Assembly (NCBI GenBank): GCA_002071485.1
Contig: MWFF01000137.1
Coordinates: forward strand, 1 to 42,557
Length of the DNA stretch: 42,557 nt
From: Verrucomicrobia bacterium ADurb.Bin006
GTDB lineage: Bacteria; Verrucomicrobiota; Verrucomicrobiia; Limisphaerales; J093
Direction of reading: 5' to 3'
Shown: in pieces, positions 18,431 to 27,352 of the stretch
Numbering within the stretch: the first letter of the stretch is position 1
Layout: every line of letters starts with the position of its first letter
Position numbers and translations under genes: made by a program
Notes under the pieces: generated by a model
Seen by the model: the letters and a program-made list of their open reading frames with translations, nothing else
Database searches by the model: none
What the model was told of the DNA's origin: nothing

Positions 18431-19204
18431 ATGAAAAGGTCCATCAACTGGCTGGCCTTTCTCTCTCTGACTGGGACTCTCGCCTGCATCGCGTCCGAAA
18501 CAAACACGGTCGACACCGCCGCGTTCCGTGCGCGGGCCGAACGTATCTACAGCGCCGCGGGCGAACGTCGTGATCGAGAGTCCTCCGATCCTTCTGCCGC
18601 CTGGCACTTCGCCCGCGCCTGCTACGATTGGGCCGATTTCGCCACCAACGATACCCAGCGCGCCGCCATCGCCCAGGAGGGAATCGCCGCCTCGCGCTCC
18701 GTGCTGCGTCGACACCCCAGGCTGGCGCCCGCGCGGTACTACCTGGCCATGAACCTCGGGCAACTGGCCCGGACCCGCCTCCTCGGGGCCCTCTCTCTGG
18801 TGTCTGAGATGGAGAAACACTTCAAAGAGGTCCTTGATCTTGATCCGGACTTTGATCATGCGGGTCCTGATCGCTGTCTGGGCCTCCTCTATCGCGATGC
18901 CCCCGGTTGGCCGCTGAGCCTTGGGAGCAAGTCCAAAGCGCGCGCCCACCTTCTCCGGGCCGTCCAACGCTGCCCGGACTCGGTCGAGAACCGTTTGAAC
19001 CTGATCGAGACGTTGCTTGCCTGGAGCGAGGAAACCGAGGCGGCACGGCATTACACGGACACGGCGGCGCTCCTGCCGACGGCACGCACACGATACGCCG
19101 GCGAGGAGTGGGCGGCCAGTTGGGCCGATTGGGATTGCCGCTGGGCGGCCATTTGCCAGAAACTCGAAAGCCGTCAATTCATCTCGCGCAGCCCCCCACA
19201 ATGA
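18431..19204 (+). CDS. Secreted TPR-like protein, TatT family-like
   Basis: 257 residues. ATG 18431 is chosen because a signal peptide begins there (MKRSINWLAFLSLTGTLACIA). The rest is helical with TPR-like pairs: AAWHFARACYDWADF, APARYYLAMNLGQLAR, then GPDRCLGLLYRDAPGWPLSL, KARAHLLRAVQRCPDS and ENRLNLIETLL. The LG.LY..APGWPLS..SK.KA order is characteristic of TatT-like periplasmic TRAP-associated proteins, but no TRAP transporter is in the window. I infer an envelope scaffold protein. Its TGA overlaps the next ATG (19201-19204), so the two are coupled. No clear Shine-Dalgarno is seen. Confidence 0.75.
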   Translation: MKRSINWLAFLSLTGTLACIASETNTVDTAAFRARAERIYSAAGERRDRESSDPSAAWHFARACYDWADFATNDTQRAAIAQEGIAASRSVLRRHPRLAPARYYLAMNLGQLARTRLLGALSLVSEMEKHFKEVLDLDPDFDHAGPDRCLGLLYRDAPGWPLSLGSKSKARAHLLRAVQRCPDSVENRLNLIETLLAWSEETEAARHYTDTAALLPTARTRYAGEEWAASWADWDCRWAAICQKLESRQFISRSPPQ

Positions 19205-19623
19205 ACTTGCCGGCCACAACCCGAACGCCCTGGTGTCTGATTCTGCTGCTGACGGGGTGCGTCCCGACTGCGCCTTCGTATCGCCCCCAACCACCCATCG
19301 AAGCCGTCACCAACGCGGTCGCCGGCCCTTCCCAATCGGGCGCCACCCGCCCCGCCCCCGGGCCGGCTCCCACACGCTACCCGATCGTGACCGTCATCGA
19401 GCGCAGCATCGGGAAAGTGACGGGGGTCAACACCCAGGCCATGTTCGTGGTGGTCGATTTCGGATTCAATCCCCTGCCCCGTCCCGAACAGCGTCTCACG
19501 GTGTTCCGGACCAACCAGGCGGTGGGCACGGTGCGAATGACAGGCGCTCCCAACGGCAGTTTTATGGCCGGCGACATCATGAGCGGCGAGGCCCGCACAG
19601 GCGACGAAGTGCGCGACGAGTGA
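19201..19623 (+). CDS. Putative lipoprotein with C-terminal SH3-like beta domain
   Basis: 140 residues. The signal ends in a standard lipobox (CLILLLTGC), so the mature protein starts at that cysteine. A Pro/Ala-rich linker to about residue 60 is followed by IVTVIERSIGKV, FVVVDFGFNPLPRPEQRLTVFR and VGTVRMTG...FMAGDIMSGEARTGDEVRDE. This tail is a small beta barrel of the kind found at the end of many verrucomicrobial envelope proteins, as far as I recall; its ligand is unknown. The ATGA overlap with the TPR gene argues that the two products work together at the outer membrane. Confidence 0.7.
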   Translation: MNLPATTRTPWCLILLLTGCVPTAPSYRPQPPIEAVTNAVAGPSQSGATRPAPGPAPTRYPIVTVIERSIGKVTGVNTQAMFVVVDFGFNPLPRPEQRLTVFRTNQAVGTVRMTGAPNGSFMAGDIMSGEARTGDEVRDE

Positions 19624-19672
19624 TCGGATCGCGTCAGTCCCTTGATGGGTCCCCCACACAAGCGCGATCGAA

Positions 19673-21475
19673 TCATCCCGCGGCGGCCAGCCTTTGCCTC
19701 ATTGCATCGAGTTCGACTCTCAGTTTGTCGGGCAGCCTGTCGCCGAACTGGGCGAAGTACTGCTCGGCATCCGAGAGGTCTTTTCTCAAGGGCTCGACCG
19801 ACACGCGCATCAGCTCGGCGAAGTCGTCCGACCGGATCGTGAGGCCGTTCACGTCGAGGTCGCCGTTCCTGGGCATCCATCCGATCGGAGTGCGCACGGC
19901 GTCAATCTTGCCTTCGACGCGCTCGCACATCCATTTGAGCACCCGGCTGTTCTCGCCAAAACCCGGCCAGAGCCAGCGGCCCGAGCGATCTCTGCGATAC
20001 CAGTTCACAAAGAAGACGGCGGGCGCCTTGGCTCCCAACCGCTCGCCCATCCGAAACCAGTGCGCGATGTAGTCGCCCGCGTGGTATCCGATGAACGGGG
20101 TCATGGCGAACGGATCGCGACGGAGCGTTCTACCGACATCGAGAGCGGCGGCCGTGGTTTCCGACGCCGCGGAGGCCCCCAGGAAGACGCCATGATCAAA
20201 GTTGAACGCCTGATGGACCAGGGGGATCGTGGTCGAGCGCCGTCCGCCAAAGATGAACATGTCGATCGCCACACCGGCTGGATCCTCCCAGTCCGGGCAG
20301 ATCACAGGGCATTGCGAGGCGGGCGCGGTAAAGCGGGCGTTGGCATGCGCGGCCAACCGGTCGGAGTCGGGAGTCCAATCGTTACCCCGCCAATCGATGG
20401 CATGCTCGCACGCCTGATCCATTCCTTCCCACCAGATGTCGCCGTCGTCAGTCAGGGCGCAGTTGGTGAAAATCGTATTCCGCTCGATCGAGCGCATGGC
20501 CATGGGATTGGATTTGTTCGAGGTGCCTGGCGCGACGCCGAAGAAGCCGGCTTCCGGATTGATGGCGCGAATCCGACCGTCGGGTCCGATCCGCATCCAG
20601 GCGATGTCGTCGCCGATGCACTCGGCCTTCCAACCGGGGATCGTCGGGACCAACATCGCCAGGTTGGTCTTGCCACAGGCCGAAGGAAAAGCGGCGGCGA
20701 TGTGGAACCGCCGACCCTGGGGATTGGTGAGCCGCAAGATCAGCATGTGCTCGGCGAGCCATCCCTCGCTGTGGGCCAGATGGGAGGCGATGCGTAGGGC
20801 AAGGCACTTCTTGCCCAGCAGCGCGTTGCCGCCGTATCCGGAACCATAAGACCAGATGAGGCTCTCCTCCGGAAAGTGCGCAATGTACTTCTGCTCGATG
20901 GGCGCGCAGGGCCAGGGCCTGTCGGGCTCGCCCGGCGAGAGCGGCGCGCCGATCGAGTGAAGGCAGGGGATGAACTCGCCGTCCGATCCCAGGGCTTCGA
21001 GCACCTTCTGGCCCACGCGGGTCATGATGTGCATGTTCACCACCACGTAAGGGGAATCGGTGATCTCGACGCCTGTCTTGGCAATGGGAGAACCGATCGG
21101 CCCCATCGAGAAGGGGATCACATACATCGTGCGGCCCCGCATGCAGCCGGCGTAAAGCTGGCGCATCGTGCTCTTCAGCTCGCCAGGGTCAATCCAGTTG
21201 TTCGTCGGACCGGCGTCCTTCTCGTTGCGCGTGGCGATGAAGGTCCGGTTCTCGAGGCGCGCCACGTCCGATGGATCGGATCGGAACAGGTAGCTGTTCG
21301 GGCGCTTGCGCGCATTCAGGCGAGTGGCGGCTCCGGTTCGAACCGCGTCTGCGAGCAGACGGTTGTACTCGTCTTTCGAACCATCGGTCCATACGACCCG
21401 GTCGGGAAGGCACAGGCTCTTTACCTCGTCGACCCAGGCGAGAAGTCTCTTGTGGTCTGTCTTGGTGTCCTTCAT
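19673..21475 (-). CDS. pckG: Phosphoenolpyruvate carboxykinase, GTP-dependent
   Basis: 600 residues from ATG 21475, normal for the GTP class. It converts oxaloacetate and GTP to phosphoenolpyruvate, GDP and CO2, the entry to gluconeogenesis. Landmarks are [20 protein letters not shown] (about 100-120), [18 protein letters not shown], the kinase loop [12 protein letters not shown] with the catalytic cysteine, and [12 protein letters not shown] and [11 protein letters not shown] for guanine and metal binding. No motif is altered. It begins 3 bp after the stop of the kinase-like gene at 21479, so both are surely one transcript. The converging lipoprotein gene ends 49 bp away, with no obvious shared terminator. 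Confidence 0.97.
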   Translation of the reverse strand: MKDTKTDHKRLLAWVDEVKSLCLPDRVVWTDGSKDEYNRLLADAVRTGAATRLNARKRPNSYLFRSDPSDVARLENRTFIATRNEKDAGPTNNWIDPGELKSTMRQLYAGCMRGRTMYVIPFSMGPIGSPIAKTGVEITDSPYVVVNMHIMTRVGQKVLEALGSDGEFIPCLHSIGAPLSPGEPDRPWPCAPIEQKYIAHFPEESLIWSYGSGYGGNALLGKKCLALRIASHLAHSEGWLAEHMLILRLTNPQGRRFHIAAAFPSACGKTNLAMLVPTIPGWKAECIGDDIAWMRIGPDGRIRAINPEAGFFGVAPGTSNKSNPMAMRSIERNTIFTNCALTDDGDIWWEGMDQACEHAIDWRGNDWTPDSDRLAAHANARFTAPASQCPVICPDWEDPAGVAIDMFIFGGRRSTTIPLVHQAFNFDHGVFLGASAASETTAAALDVGRTLRRDPFAMTPFIGYHAGDYIAHWFRMGERLGAKAPAVFFVNWYRRDRSGRWLWPGFGENSRVLKWMCERVEGKIDAVRTPIGWMPRNGDLDVNGLTIRSDDFAELMRVSVEPLRKDLSDAEQYFAQFGDRLPDKLRVELDAMRQRLAAAG

Positions 21476-21478
21476 GTG

Positions 21479-23173
21479 TCAGGATTTCACTCTCTTGAGA
21501 AACTCGAAATTGCTGAGGCGAATCTCGGGAAAACCCCGATCGTCGACCACCAGCCGACTGCGGCTATCGCGGGAAACCAGGATGTGATTGCCTCGCAGGT
21601 TGAGGTCCTCGACACCGACGTCGCCCAACTTCCGCCGCGCCTGTTCGAGCAGCGCAAAGTAGGTTGGCCTGTCGATGAGCCCCTCCTTGTAGGCGCGGAG
21701 CGCATGGATGCCCTCGTAATAATCGCCGTCTCTGTCCGCCAGCTTCTCGTCCGGCCCGTTCCAATAGCCCCAGATGATGATGTAATCGCGGTGGGGCTTG
21801 AGGATCGGCTCGCCGTCGGGTGTGAGCAGACCCTCATGGGAGCTGTAGCGCGACCCGTCGAACACAGTGCGGCCGATCTCGGCCGTCGAGTCCGACATGA
21901 AAATGGCACGCGGATAGATGCAGGCCACTCCCCGCTTGGCAAGATCGACCGCCAACGACACCTCCTCGAAAGGACTGTTGTACCCGTGCTCGAGGATTCT
22001 CTGCTCGTCCTCGCGAAAGGGGTCCATGTCGGGCTGCTGGCCCACGCGCGAGGCCTGCAAGACCAGATGGATGCCGTCCTTGGTGATCGTCTGGTACATG
22101 TCGCTGTAGACCGAAATCTGGGTCTTCGGGAAATGGCGCCAGCGCTCGGGCAGGAAATAGTCGTAAAGGACGGGGTCCTTGCCCACCACCCAGAGCCGGC
22201 CCCGAACGCTTTCCACGCGGCCATAAACGTAATCCACACCCAGAAGCGTCACGAGATTGAGGTTGGGATAAGGATTCTCGGCGCGGCTCACGTTGAAGCG
22301 GTCACGCTGGCGTTTGAGGTAATCGAGGCGTTTGAGCTGCCGCACGCGCTCCTCGTTCGACACGGTGCGCTGGAGCAGCTCGAAATCGACAAGGGCATAC
22401 ACGGTCTGCCCCTTGGGCGTGCGCGCCAGCTCGTGGTCCGATCTCGGCCGGACGATAATGTGATCGGGCTTGTTGTCGCACACCTTGAACCCGGCGTCGT
22501 CCATGACCTGCTGGGCGTCCAGGGCCAGCCCCTTCATCGTCTCGCGGCTGATAATGCCGTCCTTGAACGCCTGGTGGGCATCGATGCCCTTGATCCATTC
22601 GTACACCACTGCGTAGAGGCGGTGCATGTCGAGCGCCACCTCGTAGTGCGTGCGCAGTTTGGACTGCATCTTGTGTTCCCTGCGACCGCTCTGCCACAGG
22701 TCCACAGTCTCGGAGGCCACGAAGATCGCCAGCGGCTTCTGCACCACGACCCGACGCCCCATCCCGTACAGCTTCCCCCGCAGTTCCATCACCAGGGAGA
22801 ACTCCTCGAACGGACTGTTGAATGCCGCCCCCTCGAGCGCGTCCACCTCCTCCGCTCCGGGTATGTCCTGGCCCATCCGATTCCACTTCATCACGATGTC
22901 CCTGGACCGTCCGTCTACGGTCTTGGTGCGAATCTTGTGGATCGAGCTGGTACCCGACAACTGGACGGCATGCGAGTCAAACCACTCCTTATCGAACCAG
23001 TAATTCGAAGGGTCCAGCAGCTTCAGAAAGACCAAACCGTCCGCCGTCACGTAGAGATCGCCCGTGTCCAGAATCAAATGCGCATACTCGACACCCAGGA
23101 CCTTCTTGAGTTCGTATCGTTTATGGTCCTGGACGCCTTGAAACCAAGCTTTGAGCTGAGGGTTGGTCGTCAT
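21479..23173 (-). CDS. Unrecognised protein with two tandem kinase-like halves
   Basis: 564 residues from ATG 23173, which has GAGG 8 bases upstream; GTG 23191 is an alternative. I know no named family. The two halves repeat: NSPFEEFSLVMEL (119-131) versus NSPFEEVSLAVDL (399-411), and IVMKWNRMGQDIP (93-105) versus LVLQASRVGQQPD (370-382). AFKDGIISRETM versus AYKEGLIDRPTY, and KPDHIIV versus RGNHILV, also match. Half 1 has the pattern of a protein-kinase fold: a lysine in VMKW (K96), a glutamate in FEEF, a loop CDNKPDHIIV (232-241) and LVDFELL (D263). Half 2 has Q373 for the lysine and SNFEFL for VDFELL, like a pseudokinase. Kinase identity is inference. It is cotranscribed with pckG 3 bp downstream, hinting at control of gluconeogenesis. 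Confidence 0.7.
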   Translation of the reverse strand: MTTNPQLKAWFQGVQDHKRYELKKVLGVEYAHLILDTGDLYVTADGLVFLKLLDPSNYWFDKEWFDSHAVQLSGTSSIHKIRTKTVDGRSRDIVMKWNRMGQDIPGAEEVDALEGAAFNSPFEEFSLVMELRGKLYGMGRRVVVQKPLAIFVASETVDLWQSGRREHKMQSKLRTHYEVALDMHRLYAVVYEWIKGIDAHQAFKDGIISRETMKGLALDAQQVMDDAGFKVCDNKPDHIIVRPRSDHELARTPKGQTVYALVDFELLQRTVSNEERVRQLKRLDYLKRQRDRFNVSRAENPYPNLNLVTLLGVDYVYGRVESVRGRLWVVGKDPVLYDYFLPERWRHFPKTQISVYSDMYQTITKDGIHLVLQASRVGQQPDMDPFREDEQRILEHGYNSPFEEVSLAVDLAKRGVACIYPRAIFMSDSTAEIGRTVFDGSRYSSHEGLLTPDGEPILKPHRDYIIIWGYWNGPDEKLADRDGDYYEGIHALRAYKEGLIDRPTYFALLEQARRKLGDVGVEDLNLRGNHILVSRDSRSRLVVDDRGFPEIRLSNFEFLKRVKS

Positions 23174-23387
23174 CGAGCGCGCCTCAGTCACAACCCGTCA
23201 AACATGTTTGCGCCATCGCACAATGGCAGCATGCCCGAGTGAACGACGCTTCTTCAAGGCGAAACGAAGGAAAAACAACGAGCTTGGCTGAAAAGATGCT
23301 TCCGCCCTTCCATCACGCACTCAACCCACAGCAGCCCAATGCTTTTTAAGGATATTGGACGGTGGCGGCAAGCCCTGTGCCCGACCC

Positions 23388-26300
23388 TCATTGCTTTGGA
23401 CCCTCGATCGCCTCTCCTGCAAGTTGCTTGCCCTGTTCGACCACGTCAAATGTGCCGTAAAAAAGCGCGTTCGCGTCCATCCACGTGTACAGCCGTTCCT
23501 CGTCCTCGGGCGTCAACACCACTTCGCCGTGACCTTCTTCGAGCATTTTCGCCAGCGCGCTCCCCAGCGCGCCGAATCGCATCGGCTCGGTCAACGGCTC
23601 GAAGTTCTGCTCGGGCCGGTTCCAGGCGGAGAAGGAGACGCGGCTGACCAGGGCGTTGTAGGACCTGCTGAATGGCGCCTCCGGCTCGCCCGTGAGCACA
23701 GGACGCCCGGGCTCGCGCCCGTCATGACACTGGACGCACAACCGATCGAGCACCGGTTGCACCAGACGCGGATAGCTGAAGGGACGCGACCCGTCCGGGC
23801 CGGGCCGAATCTTCGAAGGGGCGCGCCGGATCGCCTGAGGGGCCGCGCCGCCGACCACCGCCGTCATCCGGTGTTCGTGGCATCCGATGCAGCTCTGGTT
23901 TTCGCCAGGCTGGAGGTACACCAGACTGCGCATCGTCTGCACCGCCCGTCCACGGGCATCGAGTGCCTGAAACATCACAGGCGTCCGGGCAGGGACCTCG
24001 AAGAAAGCCGAGCCGTCGGGTTCGACCGGCACCGTCCCGAGCACCTGCTTGCCGGGTGCCGCAAACGCGGCGCCCACGCGGGGCGAATCGGCATTGGGGG
24101 TGGTCTTGATCAGGACCTGAATGATCCGCAACTGCGCGATGCGAGTGTCCGGCAGCAGACGCGGCCAACTCCGCGCGACGTTCTGCAAGAAGAAGGTGCC
24201 CGTGCCGCTTTCCGGATTGGAGATCGGCATGGCGAGATTGGGCGGAGGCGCCCGGCGGACAAGCGGACGCGCCCACAGGCTGGAAATGGCAGGATCGCGA
24301 TAGAGCAGTTCCCTATTGCCAAAGGCGTCCGCGCAATAGAGTCCGAACATGTTTGGAATGTTCGGCCCCGGCTCGCCCACAAGCCGGTCGTAGCTGTACG
24401 AGACAATGAAGAAAGCCTCGGAAAGCGGCCAAGGCGACTTGTAGCAATGCCCCGGCCAGCGTTTCTCCTCCTCCGGCACGGTCTGCTCCGCCCATCGTTC
24501 CACCAGCGGGCTGCTCCAGAAATGCGTTGACGGCGTGTCAAAATCATACGTCGCCGGACTCGGGCCAAAGGCCAGGGGCGACTCGGATTCGGGAAAGCGA
24601 ACCTCGGGCGTCAGCCTCGTGAGCGGCGCCGGCCCGTCCACACCTCGCGTCGTGTCCACCAGGATGACCGATCCGGCGCTCATGCCGTGATGCGGGGCGG
24701 CCGTGGCCATGATGCGGGAGCTGCCCGGAATCGCCCGCGCCTCCCAAATGCCGGTGGGATTCCACGTGTTGTTGCCGTAGTAAATCCGCGCGTCGCCGCC
24801 GTCGGGAAACGCCGACCACAACTGCTGGTAATGCACCGCGTTGCGATCCACATAGTCCCAGCGCGTGTAAACCACCCGGCCGTCGTTCAAGAGCGAGGGA
24901 TCCCATTCGTGGGTCTCATGGAACGAGACGCTGCGCGGGTCCTCGCCACCCGCGCCCATCCGCGCCAGCGTGTAGACAAAACACGGGCCGCGCCCGCATC
25001 GGTGATAGCCGCCGCGTCGGGTCGACAGGAACAGAATCTCGCCCGAGGGCAGCACAACCGGCGAGAAGTTGTCCGTGTCGCCCCGAGTCAGGGCGCGGAC
25101 GGCGCCCGAGCTCAGCGACAACTCGTGAATATGATAGCGCAGGTGTCGGGTCTGATCGTTGAAATCCCACGACATCGGAGCTTCCTTGACCGGGCAGTAA
25201 GCGAACAACAGGCGTTCTGCATCGTGGGAGAGTTCCGGAGTCATGAAATTGCCGGGTGCCATGGCCGGTGGGGTGATGTTGCGGGTGCGCATGCCCAGAC
25301 CCGGATTCTCGAGCACGAACAAACCGCCGCCCGGGCGCGCGCAGTACCCGTACATCTGGGTGAGCTGATGGCTCATCACGGACGGGACATGTTTCACGAA
25401 CAGCAGCGCAGGGAACTGGAAGACCGGATTCGAGAGCACGATCCGGCGGCGCAACCGGTGCACATCGAGCCAGCGCGCCTCCCAGCCCGACGCGTCGCCC
25501 TCGGCAGGCTCGCTGATCGCCCGCAACTCCCTCCAGGCCAACTGCTGTTCCGGAGCAAGCGTTCCCAGCCTGAGCCGCTCCGCCACCAACGCATCGGTCC
25601 GACGCACGAGCTTCCCGACCGCTTCCCGGAACGACCGCGCTTCGCGGGGCGTTTGAATGCCGTCCTGCATCTGCCAGTCCCACTCGATCAACGCCTCCGC
25701 AATCGCCGGACGCGGATCCGGACTCGACGCCACCGGCGCGCGCGAAAACGGACGGCGCTCGGGCGCAAACGAAACCGGCATGGCCCGAACGGCAAAATGC
25801 GTCAGCGTCACCGAGCCGGCCGCGGCCCCGGCCTCGAGAACAAGCGCGCCTGATTCCGCGCGGCACTCGATCGGCTCGGACGACAGCGCGTGCGCCTGGA
25901 AGCCAACGGCGATCGGCGGCGGCTCGTCTCCGCCAAATGCTATCCGCACCCTGTCGCCGGCGTTCAGCGATGCCGTCAGGCGCCACGATCCCGGGACTTC
26001 GGCGTGGCCCGTGAGCAACAACTGCGACCCATCCGCGCCGTCCGCATAGAACCAGATTCCCGCCGCCGAGCCGTGCGCGGGCAGGAGGCTCTTCCCATTG
26101 ATCGAAACGCCAATGCGGATCGGAGTCGTGCCGAGCGCGCGCACGACGAATGCAAAAGCGGCGCGCGATGCCTCGTAATCGGTTTCATGCTCCCGTGTTT
26201 GGACGTAGTCGAGATAGACCGACGGATTGTGCTTCAGGATCGAGCCGGCCAGCCGCAAAACGCTGTCGGGCGGCACCGTGGCGTCCCTCCCCCCGGCGGT

Positions 26301-26924
26301 GATCGCAACGGGCATGGTGAACCTGTCCGCAAAGAACTCGGCGCTTCGCTTGCGATACTCGTCGGGAACGGCTTCCTTGGTTCCGCCGAACGAGCTCCGG
26401 ATCGCCTCCTGAAAGCCCGAATACTCGATGTGATTGGCGTGGCCGTTGAGAGCCACCACGCCATCCACCAATTCGGGATGCAGCGCGGTGAAGGTCAAGG
26501 CGCCCGTCGCCCCCATGGACCCTCCCGCAAGAACCACGCCCCCGATGCGGTGCCGGCCCTTCATGTCATGGATGATCTGGACAACATCCGCCTCGGCGGC
26601 CGGCCCCATCCACGACGTCGGAGCCCGGTAATCGGGCAGAACGAGAATCATCCGATGCCGCGCAGCCGTGTCCCGGGCGGCACGGGCCTCTCCGCGATCT
26701 TCCCGGGCGAATTGCCAGCGATCCGAGCCGTGCCCGTGCAGGCAAATCAACAGGTCGTGCGACTGGGCGGTGTCGAACGGCTCGGGCAGAATGAGCACAT
26801 AACGCTGCTCGCTGCCGTCATGAGTGGCGACAAAGGCAATGTCCTGGGGCTCGCTCGCCATCAGGACAGCACCAACGCCCAGAATCGCCACGCACGCCGT
26901 CCGGAACGTCAGGCCCATGTTCAT
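23388..26924 (-). CDS. Exported esterase fused to HZS-alpha-like propeller and two c-haem motifs
   Basis: 1,178 residues from ATG 26924 (GGAG just upstream; ATG 26918 also possible). A signal peptide (to about 24) is followed by an alpha/beta-hydrolase domain (about 30-265) with nucleophile S136 in AGGSMGATG, D214 in GGRDATVP and H246 in TREHETDY. A beta-rich linker leads at about 480 to a propeller region typical of hydrazine-synthase-alpha-middle-domain proteins: PALLFVKHVPSVMSHQ, LSHDAERLLFAYCP, EILFLSTRRGGYHRCG. Near the C-terminus are two haem sites, CIGCH (about 1012-1016) and CVQCH (about 1063-1067), the second starting a cytochrome-like domain. It is periplasmic. Hydrazine metabolism is not implied, because such domains are widespread outside anammox bacteria. 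The substrate is unknown. Confidence 0.85.
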   Translation of the reverse strand: MNMGLTFRTACVAILGVGAVLMASEPQDIAFVATHDGSEQRYVLILPEPFDTAQSHDLLICLHGHGSDRWQFAREDRGEARAARDTAARHRMILVLPDYRAPTSWMGPAAEADVVQIIHDMKGRHRIGGVVLAGGSMGATGALTFTALHPELVDGVVALNGHANHIEYSGFQEAIRSSFGGTKEAVPDEYRKRSAEFFADRFTMPVAITAGGRDATVPPDSVLRLAGSILKHNPSVYLDYVQTREHETDYEASRAAFAFVVRALGTTPIRIGVSINGKSLLPAHGSAAGIWFYADGADGSQLLLTGHAEVPGSWRLTASLNAGDRVRIAFGGDEPPPIAVGFQAHALSSEPIECRAESGALVLEAGAAAGSVTLTHFAVRAMPVSFAPERRPFSRAPVASSPDPRPAIAEALIEWDWQMQDGIQTPREARSFREAVGKLVRRTDALVAERLRLGTLAPEQQLAWRELRAISEPAEGDASGWEARWLDVHRLRRRIVLSNPVFQFPALLFVKHVPSVMSHQLTQMYGYCARPGGGLFVLENPGLGMRTRNITPPAMAPGNFMTPELSHDAERLLFAYCPVKEAPMSWDFNDQTRHLRYHIHELSLSSGAVRALTRGDTDNFSPVVLPSGEILFLSTRRGGYHRCGRGPCFVYTLARMGAGGEDPRSVSFHETHEWDPSLLNDGRVVYTRWDYVDRNAVHYQQLWSAFPDGGDARIYYGNNTWNPTGIWEARAIPGSSRIMATAAPHHGMSAGSVILVDTTRGVDGPAPLTRLTPEVRFPESESPLAFGPSPATYDFDTPSTHFWSSPLVERWAEQTVPEEEKRWPGHCYKSPWPLSEAFFIVSYSYDRLVGEPGPNIPNMFGLYCADAFGNRELLYRDPAISSLWARPLVRRAPPPNLAMPISNPESGTGTFFLQNVARSWPRLLPDTRIAQLRIIQVLIKTTPNADSPRVGAAFAAPGKQVLGTVPVEPDGSAFFEVPARTPVMFQALDARGRAVQTMRSLVYLQPGENQSCIGCHEHRMTAVVGGAAPQAIRRAPSKIRPGPDGSRPFSYPRLVQPVLDRLCVQCHDGREPGRPVLTGEPEAPFSRSYNALVSRVSFSAWNRPEQNFEPLTEPMRFGALGSALAKMLEEGHGEVVLTPEDEERLYTWMDANALFYGTFDVVEQGKQLAGEAIEGPKQ

Positions 26925-27352
26925 CGGGCTCCGGCGCCCTGCCCTCGAAGCAGTCGGCGGTTCTCGTTCGAAGTCACCGGCGCAGGATAGGCGGCCGAAA
27001 CACCAGTTCAACCTTCAAGTGCACCTTCAAGAGCGCCTGGAGTCTGCGGCAGTTTACGGTGGCCGCCGTGCGCGGGGATGAAGCCTTAGGGCATGGATTT
27101 CATAACATGCAAGGGACCCAAGAGACGAGAGCGACCACAGGACCGCGGGCGCGGAATTGTTCACAATGCCCTTGCGTCCCTATGGTCCCTTTGATCGCTG
27201 ACTTCATGCTTGCTACCTCCCTGACAACCTCGCGCACCATTGCCCGCACCGTCCCAGGGCGGTGTCAACCCACCCAAAGTGGTTTTGATCGCCCCCCACC
27301 ACTCCACCCAAAGTGATCGCCTCTGCCGGCGGTACATCGTAGAGTCGACGGG
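26925..27352. repeat. Gene-free gap with an inverted and a direct repeat
   Basis: This 428-bp gap separates two divergent genes. AAGGGACC (27111-27118) is inverted as GGTCCCTT (27184-27191). A direct repeat, CCACCCAAAGTG followed shortly by ATCGCC, occurs at about 27270-27292 and again at about 27305-27322. No open frame here has protein-like composition. Promoters for both flanking genes must lie inside, but I could not pick convincing boxes. Confidence 0.5.

Noticed and set aside
20876..23242. 788-codon plus-strand open frame
   Set aside because: It is antisense to pckG and the kinase-like gene; His/Val-rich composition without domains.
23388..26924. True hydrazine synthase subunit (anammox)
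   Set aside because: Only the propeller-type domain matches; beta and gamma subunits and anammox genes are absent, and the protein is fused to an esterase.
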